A stretch of DNA of 64,000 nt from Haladaptatus sp. ZSTT2 (GTDB lineage Archaea; Halobacteriota; Halobacteria; Halobacteriales; Halococcaceae), in NCBI RefSeq assembly GCF_037081775.1, contig NZ_JBAMHQ010000001.1:2666001-2730000 (forward strand). Direction: 5' to 3'. Made by a program: the position numbers and the translations under genes. Of this stretch, positions 24,851 through 33,843 are shown piece by piece. The number at the start of each line of letters is the position of its first letter. The first letter of the stretch is position 1. Below the pieces are notes generated by a model that was not told the origin of the DNA, did no database searches, and was given only the letters and a program-made list of their open reading frames with translations.

Positions 24851-25591
24851 TTACTCTATTTCGATTGTCGTCCGCACCGTCGTGACAGCACCTTTTTGTA
24901 CACCATCCAGCCGACACGAGACGTGGTTACCGTCGACCACGAGTTCATCGCAGCTTCCGTCCTCGCTGAAGTACGACTCCCACGCCTCGCTGCGTGGACT
25001 CGTGACGTTCAGCCACATCTGGTAGGGGTCTTTGTCGCCAGTCTTGTCGAGCGTCGTCGCGTCGTGAATCGCTCGCACGCGCACCGTCTTCGACCCGCCC
25101 ACGTCTTCGTTGGTCGGCGTCCACGTCCGAACGAGCAGCACCAACGGCTGGTCGCCATCTAAGATGAACGCCGGTTCGTTCACCATCCGCGAGGTGTCGG
25201 GTTGCGCGCGAATCACCGCACCACCCTCGTAGACGATGTCCGTGCCCGTGTGCGACGAGTAGACAATCGGTTTGATAGAGACGTTGTAGGCGTACTCGCT
25301 CATGCCACTCGCGTTTATGAAGTTGTACTCGACATACACCTCCTTGTTTACGGAGAGTTGGGCGTCGTCCAGTCGCACTTCGGTTGCCCGACTCGGCACG
25401 CCGTGTTGCGTGATGTCTCCGATGTTGTGCGCCATCACGTCAAAGGCGCGCTCTGCGTTGTTGACGCGCTCTGCATCGCGCGTGTCGTCGAGGCCACCGA
25501 TGCCAGAGACGTAGATGATGCCGATGGTGACCGAGATGAGCGAGAAGATGAGGATAAACCCGAGCACGTCGCTCACGGCACGATTATCCAT
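24851..25591 (-). CDS. Pilin-like secreted protein, last gene of the pilus operon
   Basis: This 246-residue protein starts DNRAVSDVLGFILIFSLISV, a class III (pilin-type) signal-like segment with one membrane helix. A middle region has LDDTRDAERVNNAERAFDVM and a C-terminal outer domain with the pair Cys-DELVVDGNHVS-Cys and several N-glycosylation sequons. The ATG at 25589-25591 is chosen because longer starts enter the upstream gene, which it overlaps by eight bases. Function unknown; position implies a minor pilin or adhesin. Confidence 0.7.
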   Translation of the reverse strand: MDNRAVSDVLGFILIFSLISVTIGIIYVSGIGGLDDTRDAERVNNAERAFDVMAHNIGDITQHGVPSRATEVRLDDAQLSVNKEVYVEYNFINASGMSEYAYNVSIKPIVYSSHTGTDIVYEGGAVIRAQPDTSRMVNEPAFILDGDQPLVLLVRTWTPTNEDVGGSKTVRVRAIHDATTLDKTGDKDPYQMWLNVTSPRSEAWESYFSEDGSCDELVVDGNHVSCRLDGVQKGAVTTVRTTIEIE

Positions 25592-26021
25592 TTTGCACCT
25601 CCACGGTGCTCCCGTCGCCCACGATGGACACCGACCCGCCATCGACCGACGACTCGGTGATGGACGATTCAGCTCTGAACGCTATCTGCACCGTAATATC
25701 GGTGCGAGAAGTCCTGAGCAGCAGCGAGTACTCGTTTGGTGCATCTTGGACTACCGTGATACGATAGTGCTCACCAGCGACCAGCTTCGGTAAGTCGCGT
25801 TCGATGGTTATCTCCCCTCCCTCTGCGGTGAATCGGTCTGCCGTCGAAATGTCGCTCACCATCTGCTGACCAAGTACGGACAACTCGTTGCGGACGACCT
25901 GCTCTCGCTGGTCTTCGATGAGGTTGCCACCAGCGATGAGCAGCCCAACCACGAGCACCGTCGCAATTCCAAGCCCGAGGATGTAGTTGAGCGACGAGGC
26001 AACCCCTCTGTTGTCCATCAT
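25584..26021 (-). CDS. Small pilin-like protein (DUF7266 type)
   Basis: A 145-residue protein with N-terminus DNRGVASSLNYILGLGIATV, one membrane helix, then the pattern EDQREQVVRNELSVLGQQMVSDI and a small beta domain. This is the family pattern I associate with DUF7266 in haloarchaeal pilus operons. It overlaps the gene before it by four bases and the one after by eight, so it is tightly coupled in the operon. No catalytic residue is visible. Confidence 0.7.
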   Translation of the reverse strand: MMDNRGVASSLNYILGLGIATVLVVGLLIAGGNLIEDQREQVVRNELSVLGQQMVSDISTADRFTAEGGEITIERDLPKLVAGEHYRITVVQDAPNEYSLLLRTSRTDITVQIAFRAESSITESSVDGGSVSIVGDGSTVEVQNG

Positions 26022-26929
26022 GCTGACTCCTCCGGGATTACTTCGACCGAGTTCGAGTACGTGAGATCGGGATGCCTGTAGGTGATGTCGATGGTCGTCG
26101 CGTAGATGGCCGCTTCGTAATCGGGGCCGTCGTCGGCACTGCCGTACTGTGTCGAATCGAACGAACTGCTCCCGATGACAAGTTCGTAGGTGCCAGCGAT
26201 CTGGTCACCGTTTACGAATCGGACATCATAGTCCGGGGAGAGCCCCTGTCCGGGCTGTAAGGCGTCACACGGCTGGCCACCAACCGTACCGGCGGTCACG
26301 TTAATCCACGCCGTCGCGCTGGTGGTCGAACAGGTGTACGTTCCAGTCGCATTTTCGACGGCGACTTCGACGTTCCCGCTGGCGTCTTCTTCGACGTTCA
26401 TGCGCCACGTGTCACCGCTTGCGTCTTCGAGTTCGACGTAAAAGCACGTCGAGAACTGAGTGCAGGTGTTCGGGTCCACGTTCATCCGGACGTTTCGCAC
26501 GCCTTCGGCGTCCGATGCAAGCGTCCAGCTTGGCGTTCCCGTTCGGTTCGTGAACGTCGCGGAAGAACGCTGTTCGACCTGGATGCCACGGGTGTGCGAC
26601 GTGACCGTGGCGTCGGTCACTTTCCCGTTTCGCGCGTTGTGTATCGAACTCAGATTATTGTAATCGCGGACGCTCTTTTCGACGCTCGCTTCGAGCGTGC
26701 CGTAGTTCGCGTTATCGTTCGCGTTCGCATACTCAATCGCGTCCTGCGTGTTTGCGATGGCGTCGTGGTGGAACTCGATGGCTCCGTCTGCCGCGCCGTC
26801 GTTACTTCGCGTTGCGAGGTTCTCCGTGAAGATGGCCGTGTTCAACACCAGCGAGAGGGCGACGAACATCACGGCAAGGACGAGGCCGATGACCAGGATA
26901 ATCTGGCCACGGTCGCCTACATCCGCCAT
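26018..26929 (-). CDS. Pilin-like secreted protein (DUF7261 type)
   Basis: A 303-residue protein starting ADVGDRGQIILVIGLVLAVM with one N-terminal membrane helix. The motif AVMFVALSLVLNTAIFTEN follows, then a beta-rich outer domain with cysteines (CTQFSTC, CSTTS, CDAL) and several sequons. The pattern matches the haloarchaeal family known to me as DUF7261. It overlaps its upstream neighbour by 13 bases and its downstream one by four. Likely a pilus-associated surface component. Confidence 0.7.
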   Translation of the reverse strand: MADVGDRGQIILVIGLVLAVMFVALSLVLNTAIFTENLATRSNDGAADGAIEFHHDAIANTQDAIEYANANDNANYGTLEASVEKSVRDYNNLSSIHNARNGKVTDATVTSHTRGIQVEQRSSATFTNRTGTPSWTLASDAEGVRNVRMNVDPNTCTQFSTCFYVELEDASGDTWRMNVEEDASGNVEVAVENATGTYTCSTTSATAWINVTAGTVGGQPCDALQPGQGLSPDYDVRFVNGDQIAGTYELVIGSSSFDSTQYGSADDGPDYEAAIYATTIDITYRHPDLTYSNSVEVIPEESA

Positions 26930-27516
26930 ACGACCACCTCGATTTTGACCACGTTGAACACCGCGCTGTTGGGTGCGGCGTCGGTCATGTAGAACTCACC
27001 GTTATTCGCTGCCTGTGTGACCGTGTAGGCGGTCGGGTTGCCGTCTACATCGTACAGAACGTCGTCGTCGTAAATCGTCATGAGTCGGGTCGCGGTGACG
27101 GCATTATCACTTGGCACCCCGCGGTAGATGAGTTGCCGAGTGCGCTCGTCGCCCGACGCGGTCAGGTGGACGATGTTCACGTTATACGCAATCCCCGAAT
27201 CCCCGAACGTGCGTTCGAGCATATTCCCGAACGTCAACGCCGAGGGCACGTTATCGACGTAGTACGGGCGCGACGTTGTGTCGTAAAATCGATAGTTTGC
27301 AGTGTCCCAGTACACGGGCGTGACGTGGAGCGATTCGTTTTCGAGGGCGCTCGCTAACACACCCGTTGCGATGGCGCGTTCTTGATTCTCGATATGCTGG
27401 CTCGACGTACTCGCAGACAGCGGCGTCACGGCCGTCGCCTGCAGCGCGAAGACCAGTCCAGTGATGAGCAAGAACGATGCGATGATTCCTTCGAGCGTGT
27501 GTGCTTGTGCTCGCAT
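26917..27516 (-). CDS. Pilin-like protein (DUF7288 type)
   Basis: A 199-residue protein starting RAQAHTLEGIIASFLLITG with one membrane helix, then LSASTSSQHIENQERAIATG, the pattern I associate with DUF7288. I chose the ATG at 27514-27516; a GTG three codons upstream is also possible. It lies two bases from the previous gene, within the PilBC operon. The glutamate in LEG after the basic residues resembles the conserved Glu5 of pilins. Confidence 0.7.
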   Translation of the reverse strand: MRAQAHTLEGIIASFLLITGLVFALQATAVTPLSASTSSQHIENQERAIATGVLASALENESLHVTPVYWDTANYRFYDTTSRPYYVDNVPSALTFGNMLERTFGDSGIAYNVNIVHLTASGDERTRQLIYRGVPSDNAVTATRLMTIYDDDVLYDVDGNPTAYTVTQAANNGEFYMTDAAPNSAVFNVVKIEVVVWRM

Positions 27517-27518
27517 GA

Positions 27519-28037
27519 TTACCACATCCTCACGATGAGTGACACGTCATGTCCGTCGAGATAAACGACCCGTCGGGCAACGACCACAGACCCCGTCGAG
27601 GTTGGCGGATTCCGCCCCTCTCTGAGGAGGATGCCGCCGGAATCGACGATGTTTCCAGCACCGTCCATCTGGACGATTTCGCGGTCGCCGTCACCATCCG
27701 TGTCACGCTCGATGGTCACGTTCAGTTGTTGCGTGCTCGAAAGCCCGAATCTATCCTCGACTGGCGTTCCCGTGTCGAAATTACAGTCCCCTGGGTCCGT
27801 ATCCCCGAAAAAGGCCTCCGTACACTGGGCATCCAGAATGAACGGCTCATCGGTCGACCCAAGCATCCCCTTCGAGAGTTGCGTGGCCACGCGGTCTACG
27901 GTGACCGTGTCCTCTTGGACGCTGTCGTTGAACGGCTCGATGAGGCCGGGAACGAACGAGAGGACGAAGATGACGATGATGAGGAACATGCTCATCCCCA
28001 CCAGAAAGTCCATCGACGTTTGTGCGCGTTCGGTCAT
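27519..28037 (-). CDS. Pilin-like protein (DUF7287 type)
   Basis: A 172-residue protein with start TERAQTSMDFLVGMSMFLII and one membrane helix, followed by VPGLIEPFNDSVQEDTVTVDR and ATQLSKGML, the pattern of the haloarchaeal family I know as DUF7287. A cysteine pair (CTEAFFGDTDPGDC) may form a disulfide outside the cell. It overlaps PilC by four bases. It is the first of four small pilin-like genes after pilBC. Confidence 0.72.
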   Translation of the reverse strand: MTERAQTSMDFLVGMSMFLIIVIFVLSFVPGLIEPFNDSVQEDTVTVDRVATQLSKGMLGSTDEPFILDAQCTEAFFGDTDPGDCNFDTGTPVEDRFGLSSTQQLNVTIERDTDGDGDREIVQMDGAGNIVDSGGILLREGRNPPTSTGSVVVARRVVYLDGHDVSLIVRMW

Positions 28038-30034
28038 ATTAGCATGAAGACGAGCAGGGCGAAGGTTGGCAGGATGACTGCGTACTTCACGCCGCTCATG
28101 AGACTTGCATCGCGCATGTAGCCCGCGATGAATCCGGACAAGACCGCCTGTAAGGTCACGGCGTGGAAGAACAGCATCGACAGCATCTGCGTGTCGATAC
28201 CGCCACCGAAGCTTCCAGAGTCGCCGCTTGCCTGTGCAGAGAGGCCAGCCATCACGTCAAGGAACTTCACCTTGAGGATGGCCATGACGCCGAGCAACAC
28301 CAGGTAGGTCATGATGATGATGACGATTTGCATGCGCGTGCGGCCAACCCGCTCGCGGTCGATGTCGTCCTGGTTCTCAGAGGCCTGTGCGGCCGTCGAG
28401 AGAACCGCTGTGATGTTACTCGAGGTTTCCTGCGCCTTGCTGATGAGTTTCACCGTCCGCGCGAGACGCGGAATGTGGTAGGTGTTGTTGAACTCGACGA
28501 GCGCCTCTTTCAGGCTCATGCCGTAGTTCACCTTCGCGTGGATGGCTTCGAACTCCTCTGCGAGTTTCCCGCGTGACGTATCAGAGACCACTTTCAGCGA
28601 TTCGAGCAGGGTCAACCCCGTGTCGTTCGCACTCGACAGTTTGCGCAGGTCATCAGAGAGGTTCTTGATGATTTTCCAGCGCGAGCGGAGGTTCCACTCA
28701 TTGAACACCGCGAGCGGAATGAGCGTGATGTACACCGGCATGTACACCCAGAAGAACGTCCCACCAATCGGGTTCGCGATGAGCCCCTCGAACGAGGCTG
28801 GCGCGAGTCCCGACAGGATGGCGAACGCGAGCAACACGATTGCTGCGGGCACCGTGAGCGCGAGCGTTGCCAGCGGGTAGTCACGGAAGAAGTGGTGCGG
28901 GTTTTTGAGCAGCTCCATCGTGACGAACGTCCCTTCCTTGCTCTTGATGCGGTCGAAGATGGCGTACGTTCCCGTGTAGCGCTCGATGATGCCGAGGCTG
29001 AAGATGCCACGCTCGTTTTGTTGCATGTCAGGGTCAGTATCTCGGAGGAAGCCGTCGCCGGGTTCGTCCTGTTTGACCGTCGCGACGAGCACGAGGAAGC
29101 CAACGCCCGTCATCGGGATGAGGCCGTACACCGTCCCGTACAGCAGGAAGTCCTGGGCCTCCCCGAGCATGCTCATGATGACGAGGATGATGATGAGCAA
29201 GAGTGGGAACAGCGAGAGCGTCATGTACATCTCACCGAACAGCTCTAAGGTTTCGAGCGTGAGTTCCTGTTCCTGCTTTGCCGTGCGCATGTGCTTTTCT
29301 TTCTTGTCGTCCAAGAAGCGCGTCATGTCACCACCGGAGTTGACGATCGAGAGCATGTCCGTGAGGAACTGCCCGAGTTCGTCACTCGGTGACTGCATCG
29401 CCTGATTGCGAATCGCAGACCGGTAGTCCGTATCGAAGTAGTCGGTCTCGAGGACGATGCTCTGGAACTCCTTTGCGACCTCGCCGTAGGTGTCCTCGGC
29501 TTTCGCCATCGCTTGGAGAATCTCTATCTGGTTCATCCCGCCGACCGAGAGCGCGTACATGAACGAGATGGCGTCCGGCAGGAGCATGTTTATCTCCCGC
29601 TTTCGCTCACCCGCCCGGTAGTAGGGCACAAAGACGATAGAGCCAAAGCCAATCCCGAAGCCAATCAGACCAAAGACGAGGCCCGTCACCAACACGAGCG
29701 CCGGGATTTTGATGGCGTTGACGATGGCGAGCACGTCGGGCGAGAGGTTCAGTCCGAGTAACACCGGTGTCCCATCGATAAACAGGACGAAGATGAGGTA
29801 CCCGAGGGCAATCCCCGCGAACCAGAGCATGAGGCCGAGTAAGACCCCGATGGCGAGCGCCCACGAGAGGAAAAACTCCACCGTGTGGGGCATCCGCGCC
29901 GCACCGAGTTTCTCCTCTACATCTAAGACGAATCCGCTGTCATCGCTGAACAGCCGACGGTAGAGCGGGTAGAACGAATCGCTGATTGATTTTCCTTCGA
30001 AGCTACTGCTAGCGCTCATCGTTTCCGGGGCCAT
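28034..30034 (-). CDS. pilC: PilC-type membrane platform protein (T2SSF/TadC family)
   Basis: This 666-residue polytopic protein is the membrane platform of a type IV pilus-like machine. Two T2SSF-type domains are visible: the first with LLPDAISFMYALSVGGMNQ and DMTRFLDDKKEKHMRTAKQ, the second with DDLRKLSSANDTGLTLLES and ARTVKLISKAQETSSNITA, each followed by membrane helices. The ATG lies directly before the PilB stop, so translation is coupled. The length matches haloarchaeal PilC proteins. Confidence 0.9.
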   Translation of the reverse strand: MAPETMSASSSFEGKSISDSFYPLYRRLFSDDSGFVLDVEEKLGAARMPHTVEFFLSWALAIGVLLGLMLWFAGIALGYLIFVLFIDGTPVLLGLNLSPDVLAIVNAIKIPALVLVTGLVFGLIGFGIGFGSIVFVPYYRAGERKREINMLLPDAISFMYALSVGGMNQIEILQAMAKAEDTYGEVAKEFQSIVLETDYFDTDYRSAIRNQAMQSPSDELGQFLTDMLSIVNSGGDMTRFLDDKKEKHMRTAKQEQELTLETLELFGEMYMTLSLFPLLLIIILVIMSMLGEAQDFLLYGTVYGLIPMTGVGFLVLVATVKQDEPGDGFLRDTDPDMQQNERGIFSLGIIERYTGTYAIFDRIKSKEGTFVTMELLKNPHHFFRDYPLATLALTVPAAIVLLAFAILSGLAPASFEGLIANPIGGTFFWVYMPVYITLIPLAVFNEWNLRSRWKIIKNLSDDLRKLSSANDTGLTLLESLKVVSDTSRGKLAEEFEAIHAKVNYGMSLKEALVEFNNTYHIPRLARTVKLISKAQETSSNITAVLSTAAQASENQDDIDRERVGRTRMQIVIIIMTYLVLLGVMAILKVKFLDVMAGLSAQASGDSGSFGGGIDTQMLSMLFFHAVTLQAVLSGFIAGYMRDASLMSGVKYAVILPTFALLVFMLI

Positions 30035-32623
30035 TTACTCGTCGTCCTCCAATGGCTCGAAGCCGCCGAAGTCGAACGCCTCGAACGGATCGTCGTCATC
30101 TGTATCGTCGCCGCCGTCGGTGGCGGCTCCCGCCTCGTCAGCACCGGAGGCGAGCGCCGGTTCGAGGTCTGGCTCCCCAGCGGTGAGGTAGCGGTCAAAG
30201 AGATTCTCCTCTGCTTCCGCGAGGATTTCGTCCGTCTGCGCCCGCAGTTCCGCGTACGGATCTGGTCGCGGAATCATCGCCTCTTTCTCTGGGTCGATGT
30301 CAATCATGACGCTCTCCATCTGCCGGAGTTCCTCAAGGCGTGCTTCTAACTCGCCGTTTGCGATGAGCGACATGATGGTGTCGTTGTCGTTCATGAACCC
30401 CTGTAAGGCAGCAGCCACCTGTGGGTAGCTGTTCAAGCCCTTGTTGATGAGGTAGGCGAGAACGATTTTCCGCAGGTAGATTGCCTCGTCCAACTGGTCG
30501 TACGACCAGCCGCGGTCGAAGCGAATCTCGTCGAGCGTGTTCGACTCACCCATCCGCAGGAACTCGTCGGACTCTGCTTGCCACTGGAACACGTCTTGAA
30601 CGTTGATTTCGTCGTTCTCCGGGTCGTAGTGGTTGATTTCGGTGATGGACTTGCTGCGGCGCACTTTGTCCCCGTGGACGCGCGTTGAGGTCTGGATACT
30701 CACCAAGTCGAGCGCCGTGAACATCGTCTTCGAGACGTTGATTGGGTCGGTCGTAAACCGCTTGATGACCTCACCCACCGAGTCCGCGTGGAACGTGGTG
30801 AGCGTGGTGTGACCCGTGGACATGACCTGGAACAGCGTCCGGCCTTCTTCCCCACGAATCTCACCCATGACGATGTACTCTGGGCGTTGACGGAGTGCGG
30901 CGGCGAGCAAGTCGAACTCGTCTACGTCACCCTGGTCGTCAGCCGTAAACGAGGGGCGCGTCGTGGAGGCAATCCAGTTGCGCTGTGGCAATTCGACTTC
31001 GCGCGTGTCTTCGATGGACACAATCTTCGACTTCGACGGGATGAACAGCGATACCGCGTTCAGGCTGGTCGTCTTCCCGGATGCCGTCCCACCAGCGAAG
31101 ATGAGCGACTTGTTGTTTTCGATACACACCCAGAGGTAGGCCATCTCATCGAGCGAGAACGTGTGCCAGTTGATGAGGTCGATTGGCGTGAACGGCACCT
31201 CCTTGAACTGTCGGATGGTGTAGTTCGTCCCGTGGTCAGACACCTCGCGTCCGAGCGTGAGCTGGGCACGCGAACCGTCCGGCAGGGTCGCGCCGACCTG
31301 TGGCTGGCGTTTCGAGATGCCTTTCCCAGAGCGCTGGGCGAGTTTGACGACGAAATCATCGAGGTCTTTCTCGCCGTGGAAGATGTTCGAGATGATTTGC
31401 TCGTAGTCAGAGTGGTAGACGAAGACGGGCGAGTTGTACCCGTCACACGACACGTCCTCCACGTTGATGTCGTGTTTGACGCCGTCGATGCGCTCGTAGC
31501 CGATGAAGTCGCGTTTCAGCATGTACAGCAGCTTCTCGACTTGGTACTCCGTGACCATCCGCGCGTCCTCTTCGAGCAACGCGGGTTCGGGTCGCGTCAG
31601 CATCCCTGCTAAATCGCGGACAATCTCTTCTTCGTCTTCGAGTTCTTCGGCTCGACCAAGCAGCTCTAAGAACTGTTGTTTCAAGCTCTGCTTTTCATCC
31701 GATGGCCGGGCGTAGAGGTCGTAGCGTTCGAGGAGTTGTTCGGTCTCGCGTGCGATGACGGCCCCTCTGTCTGCCTCGTCGCCTTCGACGATGATGTCCT
31801 CATCAGAGTACTTGATTGCCGTGCGGAGTTTGTTCGTCAGGTACTCCTTTAGCTCGCGTTCGATTGGCGTGAGGTACGGCTCTACGAGGTAGTACTTGTG
31901 CTCGTTCTCTTTGCTCGAGTGGAAGATGCTCACGAACGCGAACGGCTTGTTGACCCAGTAGCGGTCGACCTCGTGGAAGTGTGACTTTTTCGAGAGCGGC
32001 ACGGCCTTCTCTAAGTCGTAGCGGTTGACGACGGTCTTCGTTCCGTCTGGATTTCTAAAGAAGGCATCCTCGTCGAGGTCTTCGAGCACGTTGACCGTGC
32101 GCGCTTCTCTGACATCGTGGATGCAGTCGCCCACCACGTTTCCGTAGCTGAGGACGTTCGGCAGCGAGGTTGGGTCGAACCCAAGGTACTCGCTCGCGTC
32201 GAACTCCACGACTTCACCGGTTTTCTTATCAACCGGTGGCTTGCCTTCTTCGTCGTAGTAGTACTCGATTTTGAAGTGTTCCCAGTAGTACTCTCCAACC
32301 GCGACATCGGTCGTCTCTACGTCAAGGAACGAATCGAAGTGGTCATCGAGGATGGCCGCCTTGCTAGCCGCCTTCGTCAATCGCTCCTCTATGTCGGCCG
32401 GGTCGAAGCCAAGGTAGTCACTTGCGTCGAATTCGATGACGTCTCCGATGAGGTCGGTTGGGCGTGCTCCATCCTCGTCGTAGTAGACTTCTCGCTTGAA
32501 GTCTTCCCAGGTGTATGCACCTAGTACTGCACCGACAGAGGTCTCCTCAGTCGTTTCCGTGGCGGCGTCCCCCCGGTCGCCGTGCTGGTCAGAGCCAGCG
32601 GTGTCGGCGTTATTCTTCCCCAT
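30035..32623 (-). CDS. pilB: PilB-type secretion/pilus assembly ATPase with duplicated N-terminal module
   Basis: This 862-residue ATPase of the VirB11/GspE superfamily powers pilin assembly in the cytoplasm. The C-terminal half has Walker A GGTASGKTT (about 511-519), Asp box and Walker B EYIVMGEIRGEEG (about 581-593), and the histidine-box STGHTTLTTFHADS. Two copies of a 39-residue module lie at residues 37-75 and 112-150 (YTWEDFK/YYWEHFK start, EFDAS-YLGFDP end). An Asp/Glu-rich tail closes the protein. It is first of the operon pilB-pilC-four pilin-like genes, with a TATA box about 40-50 bases upstream. Confidence 0.92.
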   Translation of the reverse strand: MGKNNADTAGSDQHGDRGDAATETTEETSVGAVLGAYTWEDFKREVYYDEDGARPTDLIGDVIEFDASDYLGFDPADIEERLTKAASKAAILDDHFDSFLDVETTDVAVGEYYWEHFKIEYYYDEEGKPPVDKKTGEVVEFDASEYLGFDPTSLPNVLSYGNVVGDCIHDVREARTVNVLEDLDEDAFFRNPDGTKTVVNRYDLEKAVPLSKKSHFHEVDRYWVNKPFAFVSIFHSSKENEHKYYLVEPYLTPIERELKEYLTNKLRTAIKYSDEDIIVEGDEADRGAVIARETEQLLERYDLYARPSDEKQSLKQQFLELLGRAEELEDEEEIVRDLAGMLTRPEPALLEEDARMVTEYQVEKLLYMLKRDFIGYERIDGVKHDINVEDVSCDGYNSPVFVYHSDYEQIISNIFHGEKDLDDFVVKLAQRSGKGISKRQPQVGATLPDGSRAQLTLGREVSDHGTNYTIRQFKEVPFTPIDLINWHTFSLDEMAYLWVCIENNKSLIFAGGTASGKTTSLNAVSLFIPSKSKIVSIEDTREVELPQRNWIASTTRPSFTADDQGDVDEFDLLAAALRQRPEYIVMGEIRGEEGRTLFQVMSTGHTTLTTFHADSVGEVIKRFTTDPINVSKTMFTALDLVSIQTSTRVHGDKVRRSKSITEINHYDPENDEINVQDVFQWQAESDEFLRMGESNTLDEIRFDRGWSYDQLDEAIYLRKIVLAYLINKGLNSYPQVAAALQGFMNDNDTIMSLIANGELEARLEELRQMESVMIDIDPEKEAMIPRPDPYAELRAQTDEILAEAEENLFDRYLTAGEPDLEPALASGADEAGAATDGGDDTDDDDPFEAFDFGGFEPLEDDE
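32174..32515 (-). repeat. Intragenic tandem duplication in pilB (two 39-codon modules)
   Basis: Codons 37-75 (32399-32515) and 112-150 (32174-32290) encode near-identical segments: about 25 of 39 residues match, without gaps, including the ends EFDAS and YLGFDP. The spacer is 36 residues. The copies differ more at the DNA level than the protein, so the duplication is not recent. Confidence 0.85.
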
Positions 32624-32660
32624 ATCTTCTATGAATACTCTGTAAGAGAGAAAAAGTGTT

Positions 32661-32674
32661 GCGCTTATATATCT
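32661..32674 (-). promoter_or_regulatory. TATA box of the pilus operon
   Basis: AGATATATAAGCGC on the minus strand lies 38-51 bases before the pilB ATG, implying a short leader of about 15-20 bases. Confidence 0.6.
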
Positions 32675-32946
32675 GATTTCTTACACTGTATGATTATGAA
32701 TAGCTAAATTAGCCAAAAGAGTCGAATCTCAGGATTAAGAGACAATTTCCGAGCTATAACTGCTGGAAACATAGGTTAAAGTTGACTACTATCTAAAGAG
32801 TCTTTCACAGATGACGTGTAATAATGGCGACTGCACACCCAACAAGTACCATCGTCGTACTTTCAAGAAAAGCGGCTAAAACTGAAAAACGCGGTTTTTC
32901 GGCTGCGACCGACGAGACGCCGTTACCAGTCTCTGAGACGTACACA

Positions 32947-32954
32947 TTTATATC
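32947..32954 (+). promoter_or_regulatory. TATA box of the HAD hydrolase gene
   Basis: TTTATATC lies 26-33 bases before the ATG at 32980 and so fixes that start as the likely one, with a leaderless mRNA. Confidence 0.6.
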
Positions 32955-32979
32955 ACATTCCGTGAAAGAATCGGCAACC

Positions 32980-33630
32980 ATGGGCTATGACGCCGTCATC
33001 TTCGATAACGACGGGGTGCTCGTTGAACCACCGACTCGAGCGACCGTTCGCCGTGTCGCAGAAGCAACGTTCCATAGCTTTGACCTTCGCCGCCCAACTC
33101 CGGACGATCTCCGCCAGCTTGGGGCACACAACGTCGAGACAATCCGACAGCTCGCAACACAGTACGACATCCAACCGATTCGCTTCTGTCAGAAGCTGAC
33201 TGACTACATCGAATCTGAGCAACAACGCGAGTTCCGACAGGGGATTCGGTCGCTCTATGACGATGTAACGGCCCTGTTCGAACTCGACCGTCCGTTTGGT
33301 CTCGTCAGCGACAATCCACCGAAAGTACTCTCGTACATCCTCCGTTTTTTCGGCCTCGAAGAGTACTTCTCCACCGTCTACGGCTGTCCGTTCACCCCCG
33401 AAGGGCTCAGCCGCAGAAAACCGAATCCGTACTACCTGAACGCCGCCCTCGCAGACCTTGGCACGCAAAATGCCGTCTACATCGGTGACCGTGCCTGCGA
33501 CATTGCCGCCGCCGAAAACGCAGGCATCGATTCGGTGTTGCTCGCGCGCGAGGATGCGTCTGTTGACGCTGATGTAACTCCGACCTACGAAATCGACAGT
33601 CTCAGAGCGCTTCCCACAATCGTCGCGTAA
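32980..33630 (+). CDS. HAD superfamily hydrolase
   Basis: A 216-residue haloacid-dehalogenase-type phosphatase. Motif I is FDNDGVL with nucleophile Asp9 and Asp11; motif II Ser is in FGLVSDNPP; Lys lies in RRKPNPYYLNAAL; motif III is VYIGDRACDIAAAENAGI. The cap lies between motifs I and II. Substrate could be a phosphoglycolate-like or sugar phosphate, unknown. The ATG at 32980 is used instead of one 52 codons upstream, since the family begins at the DNDG strand and a TATA box lies 26-33 bases ahead. Confidence 0.86.
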   Translation: MGYDAVIFDNDGVLVEPPTRATVRRVAEATFHSFDLRRPTPDDLRQLGAHNVETIRQLATQYDIQPIRFCQKLTDYIESEQQREFRQGIRSLYDDVTALFELDRPFGLVSDNPPKVLSYILRFFGLEEYFSTVYGCPFTPEGLSRRKPNPYYLNAALADLGTQNAVYIGDRACDIAAAENAGIDSVLLAREDASVDADVTPTYEIDSLRALPTIVA

Positions 33631-33843
33631 CCGTCCGTTCTACCCTGTTCCCTGCTCTATTGTGACGCCAGCCGTCGCTGATGCTCCCACACGCGTTTCT
33701 ATAAGGGGCTAGTGTTGCAGATGAGTCTTCAACGAACCGTCCATGGATGACCGACAGCAACACGTTTGATATCGCGACATACAATTTACCAAACTATTTC
33801 GGCGCAGCCGCTCCACTCCACAAAACAGCCGAAAACGGGTGCT

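Larger units (their letters stand above)
32624..32979. other. AT-rich divergent promoter region between pilB and the HAD gene
   Basis: No gene seen. Two promoters point outward: a box for pilB near 32661-32674 and one for the HAD gene near 32947-32954. Between them lies AT-rich sequence and a perfect inverted repeat GAAAAAC-GCG-GTTTTTC at 32884-32900, which may be an operator or a short terminator. The HAD reading frame stays open back to an ATG at 32821-32826 but that part is not conserved-looking. Confidence 0.6.

Noticed and set aside
32824-32979. 52-codon N-terminal extension of the HAD hydrolase
   Set aside because: A TATA box lies inside it at 32947-32954 and the family begins at MGYDAVIFDNDG; the extension has no conserved pattern.
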